A stretch of 64,000 nt of DNA from positions 124,001-188,000 of the forward strand of contig JAEYUQ010000003.1 in assembly GCA_023432405.1 (NCBI GenBank), read 5' to 3'. Under the pieces are notes generated by a model. The model worked only from the letters and a program-made list of their open reading frames with translations, did not search any database and had not been told where the DNA came from. Numbering within the stretch: the stretch's first letter is position 1; each line of letters starts with the position of its first letter. The position numbers and the translations under genes were made by a program. This document shows, one piece after another, positions 1 to 8,955 of the stretch. The stretch is from Actinomycetes bacterium. GTDB lineage: Bacteria > Actinomycetota > Actinomycetes > Mycobacteriales > Mycobacteriaceae.

Positions 1-570
1 AATAACTGCGATGTCCTTACCTTTAAAAAAGAAGCCATCACAGGTTGCGCAGTAGGATACTCCGCGTCCGTTCAGAAGATCCTCACCCTCCACATTGAGA
101 TGACGTGGTTCCGCACCAGTTGCCAGTATTACGGTTCGAGCCTGGTACTCAACACCTCCGGCGACGACTTTCTTAATATCTCCAGTGAGGTCTACGGATT
201 CGGCAATCTCCATCCGTAAATCTGCTCCGAAGCGTTCGGCTTGGGCTCGCATATTGTCCATCAGCTGAGGACCCATAATGCCGTCCTGAAAACCCGGATA
301 GTTCTCAACTTCCGTAGTCTTCATGAGATTGCCCCCGGATTCAAAACCTTCAAACACTAGAGGCTTTAACTCTGCGCGAGCAGCGTAGGTGGCGGCGGTG
401 TAACCGGCAGGTCCTGAACCAATGATGATGATGTTGTGGATAGGTGAATCCTCCTCAGGGCGTGAAGACTGTGGTTGAGTCAACCCTTCATGCCCTTCAT
501 GCTGTGAGGTGGACGTGTCTTGTGACAGATTGATACCAAAGTTATTAAAAAAATCCATAGCAAGTGCCAT
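1..570 (-). CDS. trxB: Thioredoxin reductase, N-terminal part (cut by window edge)
   Basis: FAD/NADPH-dependent enzyme that reduces thioredoxin in the cytoplasm. The 190 codons present hold the dinucleotide-binding motif GSGPAGYTAA, the GGNLMKTTEVENYPGF region of bacterial TrxB, ATGAEPR, and the redox-active motif CATC just before the window edge. The C-terminal half lies outside the window. Upstream of the FAD motif is a non-conserved leader of about 50 residues rich in Ser, Thr, His and Glu. Two in-frame ATGs (570 and 558) open it and neither has a clear Shine-Dalgarno, so the start is uncertain. In relatives trxB follows sigM and an anti-sigma gene; here a decayed stretch separates it from sigM. 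Confidence 0.93.
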   Translation of the reverse strand, partial: MALAMDFFNNFGINLSQDTSTSQHEGHEGLTQPQSSRPEEDSPIHNIIIIGSGPAGYTAATYAARAELKPLVFEGFESGGNLMKTTEVENYPGFQDGIMGPQLMDNMRAQAERFGADLRMEIAESVDLTGDIKKVVAGGVEYQARTVILATGAEPRHLNVEGEDLLNGRGVSYCATCDGFFFKGKDIAVI

Positions 571-743
571 TCTAAAGGTTGATATCAGAATGGCAAGGTA
601 GCCTCTCAGCTAGTGTTTCCCTAGGTTTTGGGTTGGTTTCGCCAGCGTGCGCCGGTAGAGCGATTTTATAGACGGTGCTGGGCGTCGATAAGGGAAATGG
701 TCATGGTGGGGCGTCAAAAAGATCAGGAGTTCCTCTCAGTGTG

Positions 744-764
744 CAGGTTGATCTGCTCAACCTG
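744..764. promoter_or_regulatory. Perfect 8-bp inverted repeat upstream of trxB
   Basis: CAGGTTGA and TCAACCTG are separated by five bases. The repeat lies about 175 bp upstream of the trxB start, in a stretch with no intact gene. No U-tract follows on either strand, so an operator or RNA hairpin is more likely than a terminator. No known regulator motif is recognised. Confidence 0.4.
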
Positions 765-803
765 TTGCGGCATCCAAGTCCTGTTTATGAAATCGGGTTG
801 TGA

Positions 804-1040
804 GTTAGGGTAATTAGTACCCCGGGCTATAGCAGTCAAAAGCTATCTTGCGTTGACGGCGACATAGAGTTTGTTGATTCTAGGGAATCTAGGGGCGTGC
901 AGGCCGCAGATATGTGTGCCTATGTGCTGCGCCGTGACCAAGAAGAGACGTTCGCTAGTAAGGCGTTACGTAGGGCGACAACGCGACTCGTGAAAGCGCT
1001 CGGCCCCGCCCTCGTGTGGCGTAGTAAGTGGCGTCCTTAG
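804..1040 (+). pseudogene. C-terminal remnant of a DUF3800 protein
   Basis: Read on the plus strand, the open frame after a TGA at 801-803 encodes VDSRESRGVQAADMCAYVLRR and then about 30 further residues, ending LVWRSKWRP and a TAG at 1038-1040. The pattern (F)VDS-x3-G-Q-x-ADM-x-AYV is the C-terminal signature of DUF3800 proteins, a family frequent in phages and mobile elements. There is no start codon and no N-terminal half: the frame breaks upstream and no other frame supplies the rest. I call it a decayed fragment of a horizontally acquired gene that now sits between sigM and trxB. Confidence 0.6.
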
Positions 1041-1045
1041 TCCAG

Positions 1046-1074
1046 AAAAAGCTCTGGAGCCTACGCGGCTCCAG
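1046..1074 (-). terminator. Rho-independent terminator, minus strand
   Basis: A perfect 8-bp stem (CTGGAGCC/GGCTCCAG, loop of five bases) is followed on the minus strand by AGCTTTTT. It lies downstream of sigM and the small ORF at 1163-1273. It would end leftward transcripts before trxB, implying that trxB has its own promoter. Confidence 0.7.
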
Positions 1075-1162
1075 GCGACAACGTTCCGATATCCGGTCCG
1101 TAGTAGGTTCAGTTTAACCTTTTTTGGCGCTTTTGGGCAACATTTTGCACAGCTTACTTGCG

Positions 1163-1273
1163 CTATCCCTGTGCATACAGCGCCACCGATGCCTGGTCGA
1201 TAGTGCCGTAGGTATCCTTGCCCCGCTCTATTATTCGACGGGCTAAGGCGCGACTGACACCTAGTAGCTTCAT
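1163..1273 (-). CDS. Possible small protein of 36 residues, unrecognised
   Basis: A short reading frame starting MKLLGVSRALARRIIERGKD and ending ASVALYAQG. The ATG has a GGAG eight bases upstream and the frame ends about 90 bp before the terminator at 1046-1074. The composition (basic, alternating hydrophobic residues, a VSRALARRII segment) resembles a DNA-binding helix. It is too short to assign, and may be a fragment of a recombinase or excisionase left with the neighbouring DUF3800 remnant. It could equally be chance. Confidence 0.3.
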   Translation of the reverse strand: MKLLGVSRALARRIIERGKDTYGTIDQASVALYAQG

Positions 1274-1502
1274 AACATAAGTCTCCGGGCTCCGAGAGCT
1301 TACCTGTTAGTATCGAACACAATGGCTAAGGTGTAGACGGTTACGGTTATGGTCAGTAGGTGTGTGCTTCTTGGACTATGTGACTGAGGGCTCAGGTTTG
1401 TAGTCCCCAGGTGCCGAACTATCAGGCCGTCAGTTCTCTAACAGCATCCAGTCCGGCGTGAGTGACTTATGTGTTTCGGGTGATGTACGCCCATAGTGCC
1501 AT

Positions 1503-2102
1503 TTAGATCTCCCCGAGGCTAGCACGCAGTGCTTCCCTGGCACGTCCCCGTCGGGACTTGATAGTTCCTGGTGCTACGCCCTGCATCTCAGCGGCTTGGG
1601 CAACGTTGTAGCCAGCGACGTCGATAAGGACAAGAGCTGCGGATTGATCCGGCCGTAAGGTTTTGAGTGCTTCTCGGAGCAATATCGCGCTGTCGATTTG
1701 TTCGCTGGGATCATGACTGAGGTGCTGATTGCAGTCCTCTGCGATGTCGTCACTATCGAGGATGGGTTGCTCCCGGCGGTTTTTGTGATGGGCAAAGTCA
1801 TAGCAACAGTTTTTTACTACGCGATACAGCCAGGTGCTGAGAGCAGATTCATTCCGAAAGCGATGGAGATTACGGCTAGCCTTGAGCCAAGCGTCTTGGA
1901 GAATATCGTGTGCGTCTTCCTCGGTTTTGGCGTAGCGACGAGCTACAGCCATGAGAGCCTTGCGATTTCTATTGATGATTTCCCCAAAGGCACCATGATC
2001 ACCGGATGTGTATTGGGTGACCAACTCTTGATCAGTCTGAGTGGAGTAGATATTGCGTTGGAAAGGTACATCTACTTCTGAAGTAATGGTGTTGCGGATC
2101 AT
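1503..2102 (-). CDS. sigM: ECF RNA polymerase sigma factor, SigM-like
   Basis: Redirects RNA polymerase to stress promoters. The protein of 199 residues has region 2 (GAFGEIINRNRKALMAVARRY, then DAHDILQDAWLKASRNLHRF) and region 4 (LRPDQSAALVLIDVAGYNVAQAAEMQGVAPGTIKSRRGRAREALR). I chose the ATG at 2102 because GGGGGAACC lies just upstream; an in-frame ATG at 2147 would add 15 residues but lacks a ribosome site. Its place between murJ and trxB is that of sigM in mycobacteria and corynebacteria. The anti-sigma gene that normally follows is not present. Loss of the anti-sigma factor would leave SigM without its usual membrane control. Confidence 0.9.
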   Translation of the reverse strand: MIRNTITSEVDVPFQRNIYSTQTDQELVTQYTSGDHGAFGEIINRNRKALMAVARRYAKTEEDAHDILQDAWLKASRNLHRFRNESALSTWLYRVVKNCCYDFAHHKNRREQPILDSDDIAEDCNQHLSHDPSEQIDSAILLREALKTLRPDQSAALVLIDVAGYNVAQAAEMQGVAPGTIKSRRGRAREALRASLGEI

Positions 2103-2147
2103 AGGTTCCCCCAAATCTGGATCCTGGAATGGACTGCTTGGCTTCAT

Positions 2148-2525
2148 TCAATTCAGGTCCAGGAACATAGAAAAGCCCAGGTGCTACCACTGCAGTGGGC
2201 ATTGGAGGATTGTGAGGTATAGACAAATAAAAATGCACGCTAACGCAATAGTGAAATGACAATAGCTAGCCTTAGGTGACTACTTGAGGGGTAGTAACGG
2301 AGTCAATATGACACTTCTGTAATTTACGTGCGAGCTGTTTTATAGGTATGAGCAGGGAAAACACAGAGTTCTTTCAGGAACCTTAAACCATCTGCTATCT
2401 AGGTCTATGGAGATGATGTCAAGACTGCCCCCAGATTCCCAGGATTCTGACTGCTTTCCAGGACACCACACAGCATGAAGGTCCCGAGGAAAGGATTGGC
2501 ACGTATGAGCTTTGAGCACCTCTGG
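2148..2525. other. Non-coding gap between murJ and sigM
   Basis: No convincing gene in 378 bp. On the minus strand a TTGACA (2417-2422) and a TAGATA (2396-2401) are spaced 15 bp apart, a possible but sub-optimal promoter for sigM about 300 bp upstream. Nothing else is recognised. Confidence 0.4.
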
Positions 2526-5500
2526 TTAAGCCGTTGGCGGCGCCGTGGTGAAAAGCGGCACTGAGGCTGGTGCTATCGAGGCTGACGCCGTGGTGGAAAG
2601 CTCAGACTCAACCTCATTGTCTGAGGTGTCTTCAGCAATGAGGTTTGCCACCGTTATGCCACTCACAGAGGTATCTGCCACCGTTGCCTGCGCGCCGAAA
2701 CTCAACCACATTCCATTGAGAACAGCAGGCTCGTCCAACTCAATGGTCATGGAATCATCGGTAATGTAACCCTCCCAGATCACAGTGCCTGGGGGTGTCA
2801 GTGCGAGAGTACTACCGGACGTAGCGGCCCTTTGAGAATTCTCAGCGGTTAAGGTAGCCCCCTCAGGCTCGATCAGATTGGGTGTATTGCTGAGAATCTG
2901 CAGATAGATTCCGTAACTGTCTGTGGTGTGAAGCTCCAGGGAGGAAACGCTGAGGGTGTTCTCAAAACCAAGCTCCAGGGAGGAGCCTTTCCAGGTGTTA
3001 GCTGTGGTTCCGTCCACAGCGGTGTCAGCTTCCACTAATACGGTACCGTCAAGGGTTTGAGCAATGGGTTGCTCGGTTGGTGTCAAAGGATCCGGTATGG
3101 GGCTGGTGTTTGGTGGCAGGATAACGCTGGGGTTAATGGGCACGTTCGGGGAGTGTTCCTTGGAACCAATGGTGCCCACAATGTAGGCAATAGCTATCGC
3201 CAGAATAACCACGAGAATACTGGCTGCAGCAAAAATGGCGGCAGTTGCACGGTTGCTGTTTTTACCTCCGAAACCACCTCGAGACGGCACATCCGTAGGT
3301 GTTGGCTCCTGGCGGATGTGGAGTGTCTCCCCAAGACCCGCTTTCTGAAGGCGGCGGGCGGTTTCATGGAGGTCCTCGCTATCTCTGAGCAGGTTGCGCA
3401 GATTCTCCTGGTTAGCACGATCTGTCTGAGCAGTCTGGTGGTCGCGGTGTCCGTCCAGTTTCTCCCGGCCAACACGATCTGCTTCGGCATCAGCAATATA
3501 GTCCACTACCTTCTGTAGTCCATGACGATCCTCCAGAGCTGTGGCCTCCGCAGTGACCATCGGGAATGCCAGGGTAGCAATGCCGTGTGTGGAGATTCGG
3601 ATTTGCGCTGGGTCCACAAGCCCCAAGGCGGCTGAGTTATCGTGCAGCGTGGCCGTAGCATCCACCAGTGGTGATAGCGCCAAAGCTACTGCCCGTGTGT
3701 TTACTCCTTGGGCGGTTGCTGTTTCGAGAGAAGAGCCTTTCACCCAATCCGCAATGATGATAGCGCCCAATCTGTACGGCAGAACTTCAATGCCGCGTGC
3801 TATTCCTGGGTGCTTGATACTGGCTAACAGTTCGGTCCGAACTTTCAGAGCGTGAGTCCGTTCCCGTGACTCGGCACTGGATATAGCGAAGGGATCGTCC
3901 GTGTCCTTAACAGTGTCCACAAAGGTGATAGAGACCATCTTTCCTGTGGCCTGTTCTTGGGCTTGCCAGAATGTAGCGGATTCGGTGGCACCGTGTTGAG
4001 CCAGCAATCGGAAGCGCCCATTAGCCAGGGGCGCGCCCGCCACCTGACGTGGAGGACGTACCAACCCACCGGACATTGGTGGTGGCACGGGAGACATCTG
4101 CCAGGAATCCAGTCCTGCAATATCGGTTTGAACGGGAGTGGCGGCTGCTTGCGCAAGGATTTCTGTAGACGGTTCTTCCTTATCGACGCCCGCGGTGTGT
4201 GCGGTTTCCTCAGACGTTGCGGGAGCCGTGATGATGCGGTTGAGACCAGGAATACGGGCAAGAACTGTTCCGAGGGTTGCTACTTCTGGAAGTCCAGAAC
4301 GACTCAGCACCATACCTGTGACCGTGAGGAAAACAAGTGCCAAAATGCCAACCAGTGCGAACTCCCCCACTTTGCCTGTGCTGTCCAGGAAGTCACCGGC
4401 GTAGTGGAGGAGAAGGAAACGAAGGCCTCCTGTAATCAGCACTCCCGCGAGGGAGGCGAAGCTGGACCACAGAAAAGTTCTGAAAACTGGGCCACCGCCA
4501 ACTTCGCCGAGGCGTCGGCGCAGCAAGACAGTTCCCACTACTGCCCCTGAGAGGAATCCAAAGCCATTGGCGCCCGCCAGGAGTACGACCACTACTTCGG
4601 GTCGAGTAGCGATGAGGGGAGCAATGTAGCTCAGAAGAACCTTGGTTGCTGTAATGCCCGCAATAATCCACGTGGGAGTCCAGGCTTCTTCACGTGCGTA
4701 AAACACTCGAAGGTGGAGAAGAACTAGAGCGTAAGGAATGAGTGTGAAGGCAGAGAACTGGACGGTTTGCCCTAGAACCTCGGCCTCTTCCCCACCGAAG
4801 TTTCCGAAGACGAAGAGTGCTGTGGAGATGTCTCCTCCGAAGAAGGACATGAAGAACACCACAGGAACTATCGCCACCAAGGTGAGTTTGGCGGCGATAG
4901 TGAGATCCCTGATAACAGCGGCGTCGTTTCCGTCAGCCGCGTTCTTGGAGAGGCGCGGCATGATGGCAGTGAGCAGAGCCACGCCAATGAGTCCGTAGGG
5001 TACTTGGAGAAGTAACCAGTGGTTGCTGTAAATAATGATGGCGGGCTTCCATGACCCGGAGGCAATGCGAGTGGCAATGGTGTACCCAAATTGGGAGATG
5101 GCCACATAGGCCACAATGGCTGTTGCCATTCCGCCGAATTGTTTGAGGCGGTCGTCAATTCCCCAGAGCGGGCGGAGATTGATTCCTGCTTTACGGAGAT
5201 ACGGCAGCATGATGAGGGCTTGGGTGACAACTCCGAGAGTGGTTCCCACCCCGAGAAGTAAGACGTGCCTGTCCAGTACTCCACTGGGTGCATCTGGATC
5301 TAGGCTGCCCGGCAGAATCATGTAGATAGCAAGAACAGCTATAGACACCACATTGTTGGCCACGGGTGCCCAGGCACCTGGTTTGAATATCTCCTTTGTG
5401 TTGAGAATAGCCATGAACAGTGAAAAGACACCGTAAAAGAAAATCTGCGGCAAAAGAAGATAAGCGAATGAGGTGGCTTGCACCACATTCGTTTCACCGT

Positions 5501-6272
5501 TTTCCCGTAAAAGCAGGTGAGTAAGAAATTCTCCGCCTAGCACCGCTACCACAGTCACTACCAGCAGCAAAGTGGCCGAGAGCGTGAAAAGGCGGCGGAT
5601 AAAGGCTTCTCCCCGATCAGGGTCTTCCTTTTCGGCGCGCACAAGCACAGGCACTACCAGTGAGGTCAGTACCGCACCAAGAACAATCTCTGTGATGAGA
5701 TTGGGCAGAGTGTTGGCTGTGGTGAAGGCGGAACCAACAGCTGGGCCCAGCGCTGCACCAATCATGGCGGTGCGGATAAAGCCTGTAATGCGCGAGAGCA
5801 AAGTGGCAACAGCCATTGATCCGGTAGAGCGAATCATATCGGCATCACTGGTTGTCTTGGAGGACTGCGCGGTTTGGGAGAGCTGGCTTCCCTGCGAGGA
5901 GGGTTCACCCTGAGGGGGCTGGCTACCCAGAGAGGACTGCGCGTTCTCAGGAGAGCGCACACCCTCGGAGTGCAATTCATAATGGTGAGCCTTCGAGCCT
6001 GAGCTGACTGCGGGAGAGATCTCAGCGCTCGTAGTGACGGACCTCTGGTTGAGCGACGTCGTACTGGGAGATGTTTCACTGAGAGCCGGGGATGTTTCCC
6101 TGGGCGACGCCGTGCCGAGCGACGTCGCGTTGAGTAAAGACCTGTCCTCACTCTCGGTCGGAGTTGTCGTCTCAGGCTCGCGCTTTGGAACCGGAGCTGG
6201 TGGCGCCGGAGTCATGATCCGAGATCTCAGCCCCCTTTGAGGGCGCGTTTGCGCATCGTCACTAGAAGCCAC
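2526..6272 (-). CDS. murJ: Lipid II flippase MurJ fused to a pseudokinase and extracellular domain
   Basis: Flips the peptidoglycan precursor lipid II across the membrane. Domain order: a Ser/Thr/Pro-rich cytoplasmic N-terminus; the MurJ/MviN core with about 14 membrane segments, beginning near STGSMAVATLLSRITGFIRTA; a cytoplasmic kinase-like domain starting GRFRLLAQHGATESATFW that lacks kinase catalytic motifs; a single membrane helix (AAIFAAASILVVILAIAIAY); and an external beta-rich domain. This is the architecture of mycobacterial MviN (Rv3910), where the phosphorylated pseudokinase recruits an FHA protein. The longest frame opens with a TTG inside a parS palindrome. I prefer the GTG at 6272, which has AGAGGA nine bases upstream. 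Confidence 0.93.
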   Translation of the reverse strand: MASSDDAQTRPQRGLRSRIMTPAPPAPVPKREPETTTPTESEDRSLLNATSLGTASPRETSPALSETSPSTTSLNQRSVTTSAEISPAVSSGSKAHHYELHSEGVRSPENAQSSLGSQPPQGEPSSQGSQLSQTAQSSKTTSDADMIRSTGSMAVATLLSRITGFIRTAMIGAALGPAVGSAFTTANTLPNLITEIVLGAVLTSLVVPVLVRAEKEDPDRGEAFIRRLFTLSATLLLVVTVVAVLGGEFLTHLLLRENGETNVVQATSFAYLLLPQIFFYGVFSLFMAILNTKEIFKPGAWAPVANNVVSIAVLAIYMILPGSLDPDAPSGVLDRHVLLLGVGTTLGVVTQALIMLPYLRKAGINLRPLWGIDDRLKQFGGMATAIVAYVAISQFGYTIATRIASGSWKPAIIIYSNHWLLLQVPYGLIGVALLTAIMPRLSKNAADGNDAAVIRDLTIAAKLTLVAIVPVVFFMSFFGGDISTALFVFGNFGGEEAEVLGQTVQFSAFTLIPYALVLLHLRVFYAREEAWTPTWIIAGITATKVLLSYIAPLIATRPEVVVVLLAGANGFGFLSGAVVGTVLLRRRLGEVGGGPVFRTFLWSSFASLAGVLITGGLRFLLLHYAGDFLDSTGKVGEFALVGILALVFLTVTGMVLSRSGLPEVATLGTVLARIPGLNRIITAPATSEETAHTAGVDKEEPSTEILAQAAATPVQTDIAGLDSWQMSPVPPPMSGGLVRPPRQVAGAPLANGRFRLLAQHGATESATFWQAQEQATGKMVSITFVDTVKDTDDPFAISSAESRERTHALKVRTELLASIKHPGIARGIEVLPYRLGAIIIADWVKGSSLETATAQGVNTRAVALALSPLVDATATLHDNSAALGLVDPAQIRISTHGIATLAFPMVTAEATALEDRHGLQKVVDYIADAEADRVGREKLDGHRDHQTAQTDRANQENLRNLLRDSEDLHETARRLQKAGLGETLHIRQEPTPTDVPSRGGFGGKNSNRATAAIFAAASILVVILAIAIAYIVGTIGSKEHSPNVPINPSVILPPNTSPIPDPLTPTEQPIAQTLDGTVLVEADTAVDGTTANTWKGSSLELGFENTLSVSSLELHTTDSYGIYLQILSNTPNLIEPEGATLTAENSQRAATSGSTLALTPPGTVIWEGYITDDSMTIELDEPAVLNGMWLSFGAQATVADTSVSGITVANLIAEDTSDNEVESELSTTASASIAPASVPLFTTAPPTA

Positions 6273-6313
6273 GTCATCTATCCTCTCGCATTTCCTTCGC
6301 GAGGAGAAATTCC

Positions 6314-6343
6314 AGTGCAATGTTTCACGTGAAACATTGCACT
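6314..6343. promoter_or_regulatory. parS: parS site 1, in a 30-bp perfect palindrome
   Basis: TGTTTCACGTGAAACA at 6321-6336 is an exact match to the bacterial parS consensus bound by ParB. The symmetry extends without mismatch to AGTGCA...TGCACT, 30 bp in all. It touches the stop codon of the DUF6049 gene and lies just upstream of murJ. Three more sites follow at 13.1, 18.3 and 19.4 kb. Confidence 0.93.
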
Positions 6344-8955
6344 TATGAGGCTTTCCTTTTCTTCCTGAGTAACACTGTGACTACCCCCGCTGCCACAGCA
6401 AGTACCAGAACGGCAATGATTCCCAGCAGAAGCGGTCGTGTTTGCACAGAGATAGTTACTGGCTGAGAGATAACTGCATCATCTCGAGTGGCCAGCCATA
6501 GTGAGAGATCGGTAGAGGTCCGATTGTGAGGCAGAACAGCCGTGATTTCAGTGGTGATGGAACCGGCTGCTGGAATCCGAATAGAGCTTGGAAGCTTCAA
6601 TTTCAAACCATCGACGCCTTGGTATCCAACCTTTGCTACTACCGGGAGCGGGAGCCGGTTTTCTGCTACCACCAATAACGGTGAGGAGGGACTGGTGAGG
6701 GTAAACACATTACCCGGAGGGATGAGTGCCACCGAAGCCCTCAGGTCGGTGAGAACTGTGCCACTGTACTTCATCTGATTATTGATACGCTTCACCCAGG
6801 CATCGTGACCGTTGTAGGACGCCCGTCCTCCTAGGGTCAGGGAACGTACAATATCGCGCCTTAAGGGAGCTGTGAAAGCGTAGCGTCGCAAAGCAATCTC
6901 GGGGTCATTGCTGAGCAGACGGGTGAGTTCATCCACGTATGTTGCTTGATGAGCGGCCTGTACCTCTTCGCCATCACTGATGCGTGTGGGATCAGGGAAA
7001 GGTGCCCCATACCCTGTTGCAATCTCACGTGGTGAGCTTGGTTCCGCGTACACATCATCTGAGCCTTCAGGGCCTAGGGTGGACTGGCCAGCCAAGTACT
7101 GTTCCAAGGATTCGCCGTTAACTTCCCTGCGATCAATCAGTTGTCCCACGGTAGAAATAAGCATGGAACCCGTAGAATCCGAGAGATTATAGGGTGGCAC
7201 AATCATGAGCGAATCATGGGCGTTGAGTGCTTGACGCAAAACGGTTTGGGCAGTGAGGTCCCTGGCTTCCGCTGAATCCAAGGTGTAATCGAAGCGAATA
7301 TCGGGGTTGGTATATCCCACTGTGAGGGGCTTGTCTCCAGTTGCTGCCAAGGTGGCGGACAAGGAGGCGTCGTAACCGTAAGCAGTAACTCCTTCGGCTA
7401 GTGAGGTAGATTCACCGTTCGTTATGTCTGTGCTCCAGACGGTGTTGTCTGCCACCAGCACCCGCACGGGTTGTGCTACGGCTGCTGTGCCGGACTGTGA
7501 GGATGTTGTTTGAGAGTGCTCGCTTGGCTGTGCCCCACTGCCTTTTGTGTCTGCACTATTTGCGGGGCGAGCCGATCCTTTCTGCGCAGAATTTTTCTTC
7601 TGTGCTTTCTTGACAGAATCCTCCCACGCCGTTTCCACTTCCTTCTCACTGAGAGGCTGAGCTGCCCACTTCAAAACCGGCAGAGTTTTCTGCGTGACAT
7701 ACCCGCTGCTGGGAATCACCACACGCTCCACCGGGTCTGTTCCCAGAATCTCCTTGAGAACTGACGGGCCCTCTTGCAGGGTCTGCCGAGCCAGCCACTG
7801 ATCTCCCGTGGCAGCAATGGCTCCAAGATCAGCTCCTGCCCACGGCAACGCCACGGTACAGGTCACCTTCGCTTGTTGCCGTAAGCGATCCAGCCAGCGC
7901 CTCGCATCCTCAACGCCGCGCCCTGGCTTCTCAGTAGCCTGAGTGCTGTCATCTTGAGTCCAGCGATTTCTCAGACGCACTCGCTTTTCGACGATTGCGT
8001 CTCTTTCTGTGGCTACAAAATAACCGCGTGTCATGCGATCAATGGTGGTGAGCGTATCGGGATCAATAGCCAGGCACCGAGAATCCCGATGCGCGGGGTC
8101 AGATTCAAGGGCGTCGAGAAGGGTATCTAAACGGCCACCCTCAGCAAGCTCATCTGCAAGGGATTCAGAGGACACAATGAGCGGTGTCTCATTGGGAGCC
8201 TGGCCGGTCTCCCCCGGTGTAAGAGTGCTGTCAGCGCTCAGAGGAATAATCAGCGTGGCTGAAGGAGCTGTTTGTCCTGCTGAGCTATCTGTGTTGGAGA
8301 CAGAGTTGTGGGGGATGGAGTCTGTGTCGGAGCTTTGGGATGCCTCTGACACAGATCCACTTGAGACAGGCTCCACCGTCATAACACTGCGTTCGCTGGT
8401 GAGAACGCTTTCTCCCTCCGATGTGGTGCCTGTTATCTGGAAAGCAATGGGATAGTTTCCCTCAGTCTCGGCTCCAAAGGGAGAATCCAGTTCCAGCGTG
8501 GCGTCTGTGTGTTCTCCGGGCTGTAGAGTATCCGCCACCAGGGTTTCCGAACCTATCCAAGGGAAAGCCTCAAGGCCGGTGGTGAGAGCTGTGCGGCTTT
8601 CAATCACGCTAGGGCTCGCCTCAGCTCGTCGAGGAACAAGAACCACCTGGGATAACACTGAGTCAAGATTATTTGTGATACGCAGCTGTACGCTCAGCCC
8701 ACGTCCAGGGCGGTAGGGGCCTGGAGTTATCTTCAGAAGGTCAATGCCTAGCTTTGGGTTTTCTCTTGCGCGCGCATCTGGGTTAATCCACAGCTCGGCT
8801 ACTTCGGGTGCTCCTACATCATAGGGAATGGGCATATTCAACAAGGCGTCTGCATTGCTGGGAGCCACACCCACGGTGAGGTTGGCGCCAACGCACAACC
8901 CAGAGCAGAGTACGGCTACCAAACGAGTCCGCAGAGATGTGCCGTGGGAAGTCAC
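6343..8955 (-). CDS. DUF6049 family secreted or membrane-anchored protein
   Basis: A protein of 870 residues whose function is unknown; its mycobacterial counterpart (Rv3909) always lies between the NUDIX gene and mviN. The N-terminus is a signal peptide (basic start, LVAVLCSGLCVGANLTVGVA). A large extracellular part holds Ser/Thr-rich linkers near residues 200-240 and 450-490. A single C-terminal helix (LLLGIIAVLVLAVAAGVVTVLL) with a KKRK tail leaves most of the protein outside the cell. The GTG start overlaps the stop of the upstream NUDIX gene. A role in cell-envelope assembly next to MurJ is inferred from neighbourhood only. Confidence 0.88.
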   Translation of the reverse strand: MTSHGTSLRTRLVAVLCSGLCVGANLTVGVAPSNADALLNMPIPYDVGAPEVAELWINPDARARENPKLGIDLLKITPGPYRPGRGLSVQLRITNNLDSVLSQVVLVPRRAEASPSVIESRTALTTGLEAFPWIGSETLVADTLQPGEHTDATLELDSPFGAETEGNYPIAFQITGTTSEGESVLTSERSVMTVEPVSSGSVSEASQSSDTDSIPHNSVSNTDSSAGQTAPSATLIIPLSADSTLTPGETGQAPNETPLIVSSESLADELAEGGRLDTLLDALESDPAHRDSRCLAIDPDTLTTIDRMTRGYFVATERDAIVEKRVRLRNRWTQDDSTQATEKPGRGVEDARRWLDRLRQQAKVTCTVALPWAGADLGAIAATGDQWLARQTLQEGPSVLKEILGTDPVERVVIPSSGYVTQKTLPVLKWAAQPLSEKEVETAWEDSVKKAQKKNSAQKGSARPANSADTKGSGAQPSEHSQTTSSQSGTAAVAQPVRVLVADNTVWSTDITNGESTSLAEGVTAYGYDASLSATLAATGDKPLTVGYTNPDIRFDYTLDSAEARDLTAQTVLRQALNAHDSLMIVPPYNLSDSTGSMLISTVGQLIDRREVNGESLEQYLAGQSTLGPEGSDDVYAEPSSPREIATGYGAPFPDPTRISDGEEVQAAHQATYVDELTRLLSNDPEIALRRYAFTAPLRRDIVRSLTLGGRASYNGHDAWVKRINNQMKYSGTVLTDLRASVALIPPGNVFTLTSPSSPLLVVAENRLPLPVVAKVGYQGVDGLKLKLPSSIRIPAAGSITTEITAVLPHNRTSTDLSLWLATRDDAVISQPVTISVQTRPLLLGIIAVLVLAVAAGVVTVLLRKKRKAS

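Noticed and set aside
966..1322. Open frame of 118 codons on the minus strand
   Set aside because: Cys/Arg/Gly-rich, no family pattern, runs through the terminator hairpin and antisense to the DUF3800 remnant.
4965..6320. murJ start at the TTG at 6320
   Set aside because: The TTG lies in the parS palindrome and has no ribosome site; GTG at 6272 has AGAGGA at good spacing.
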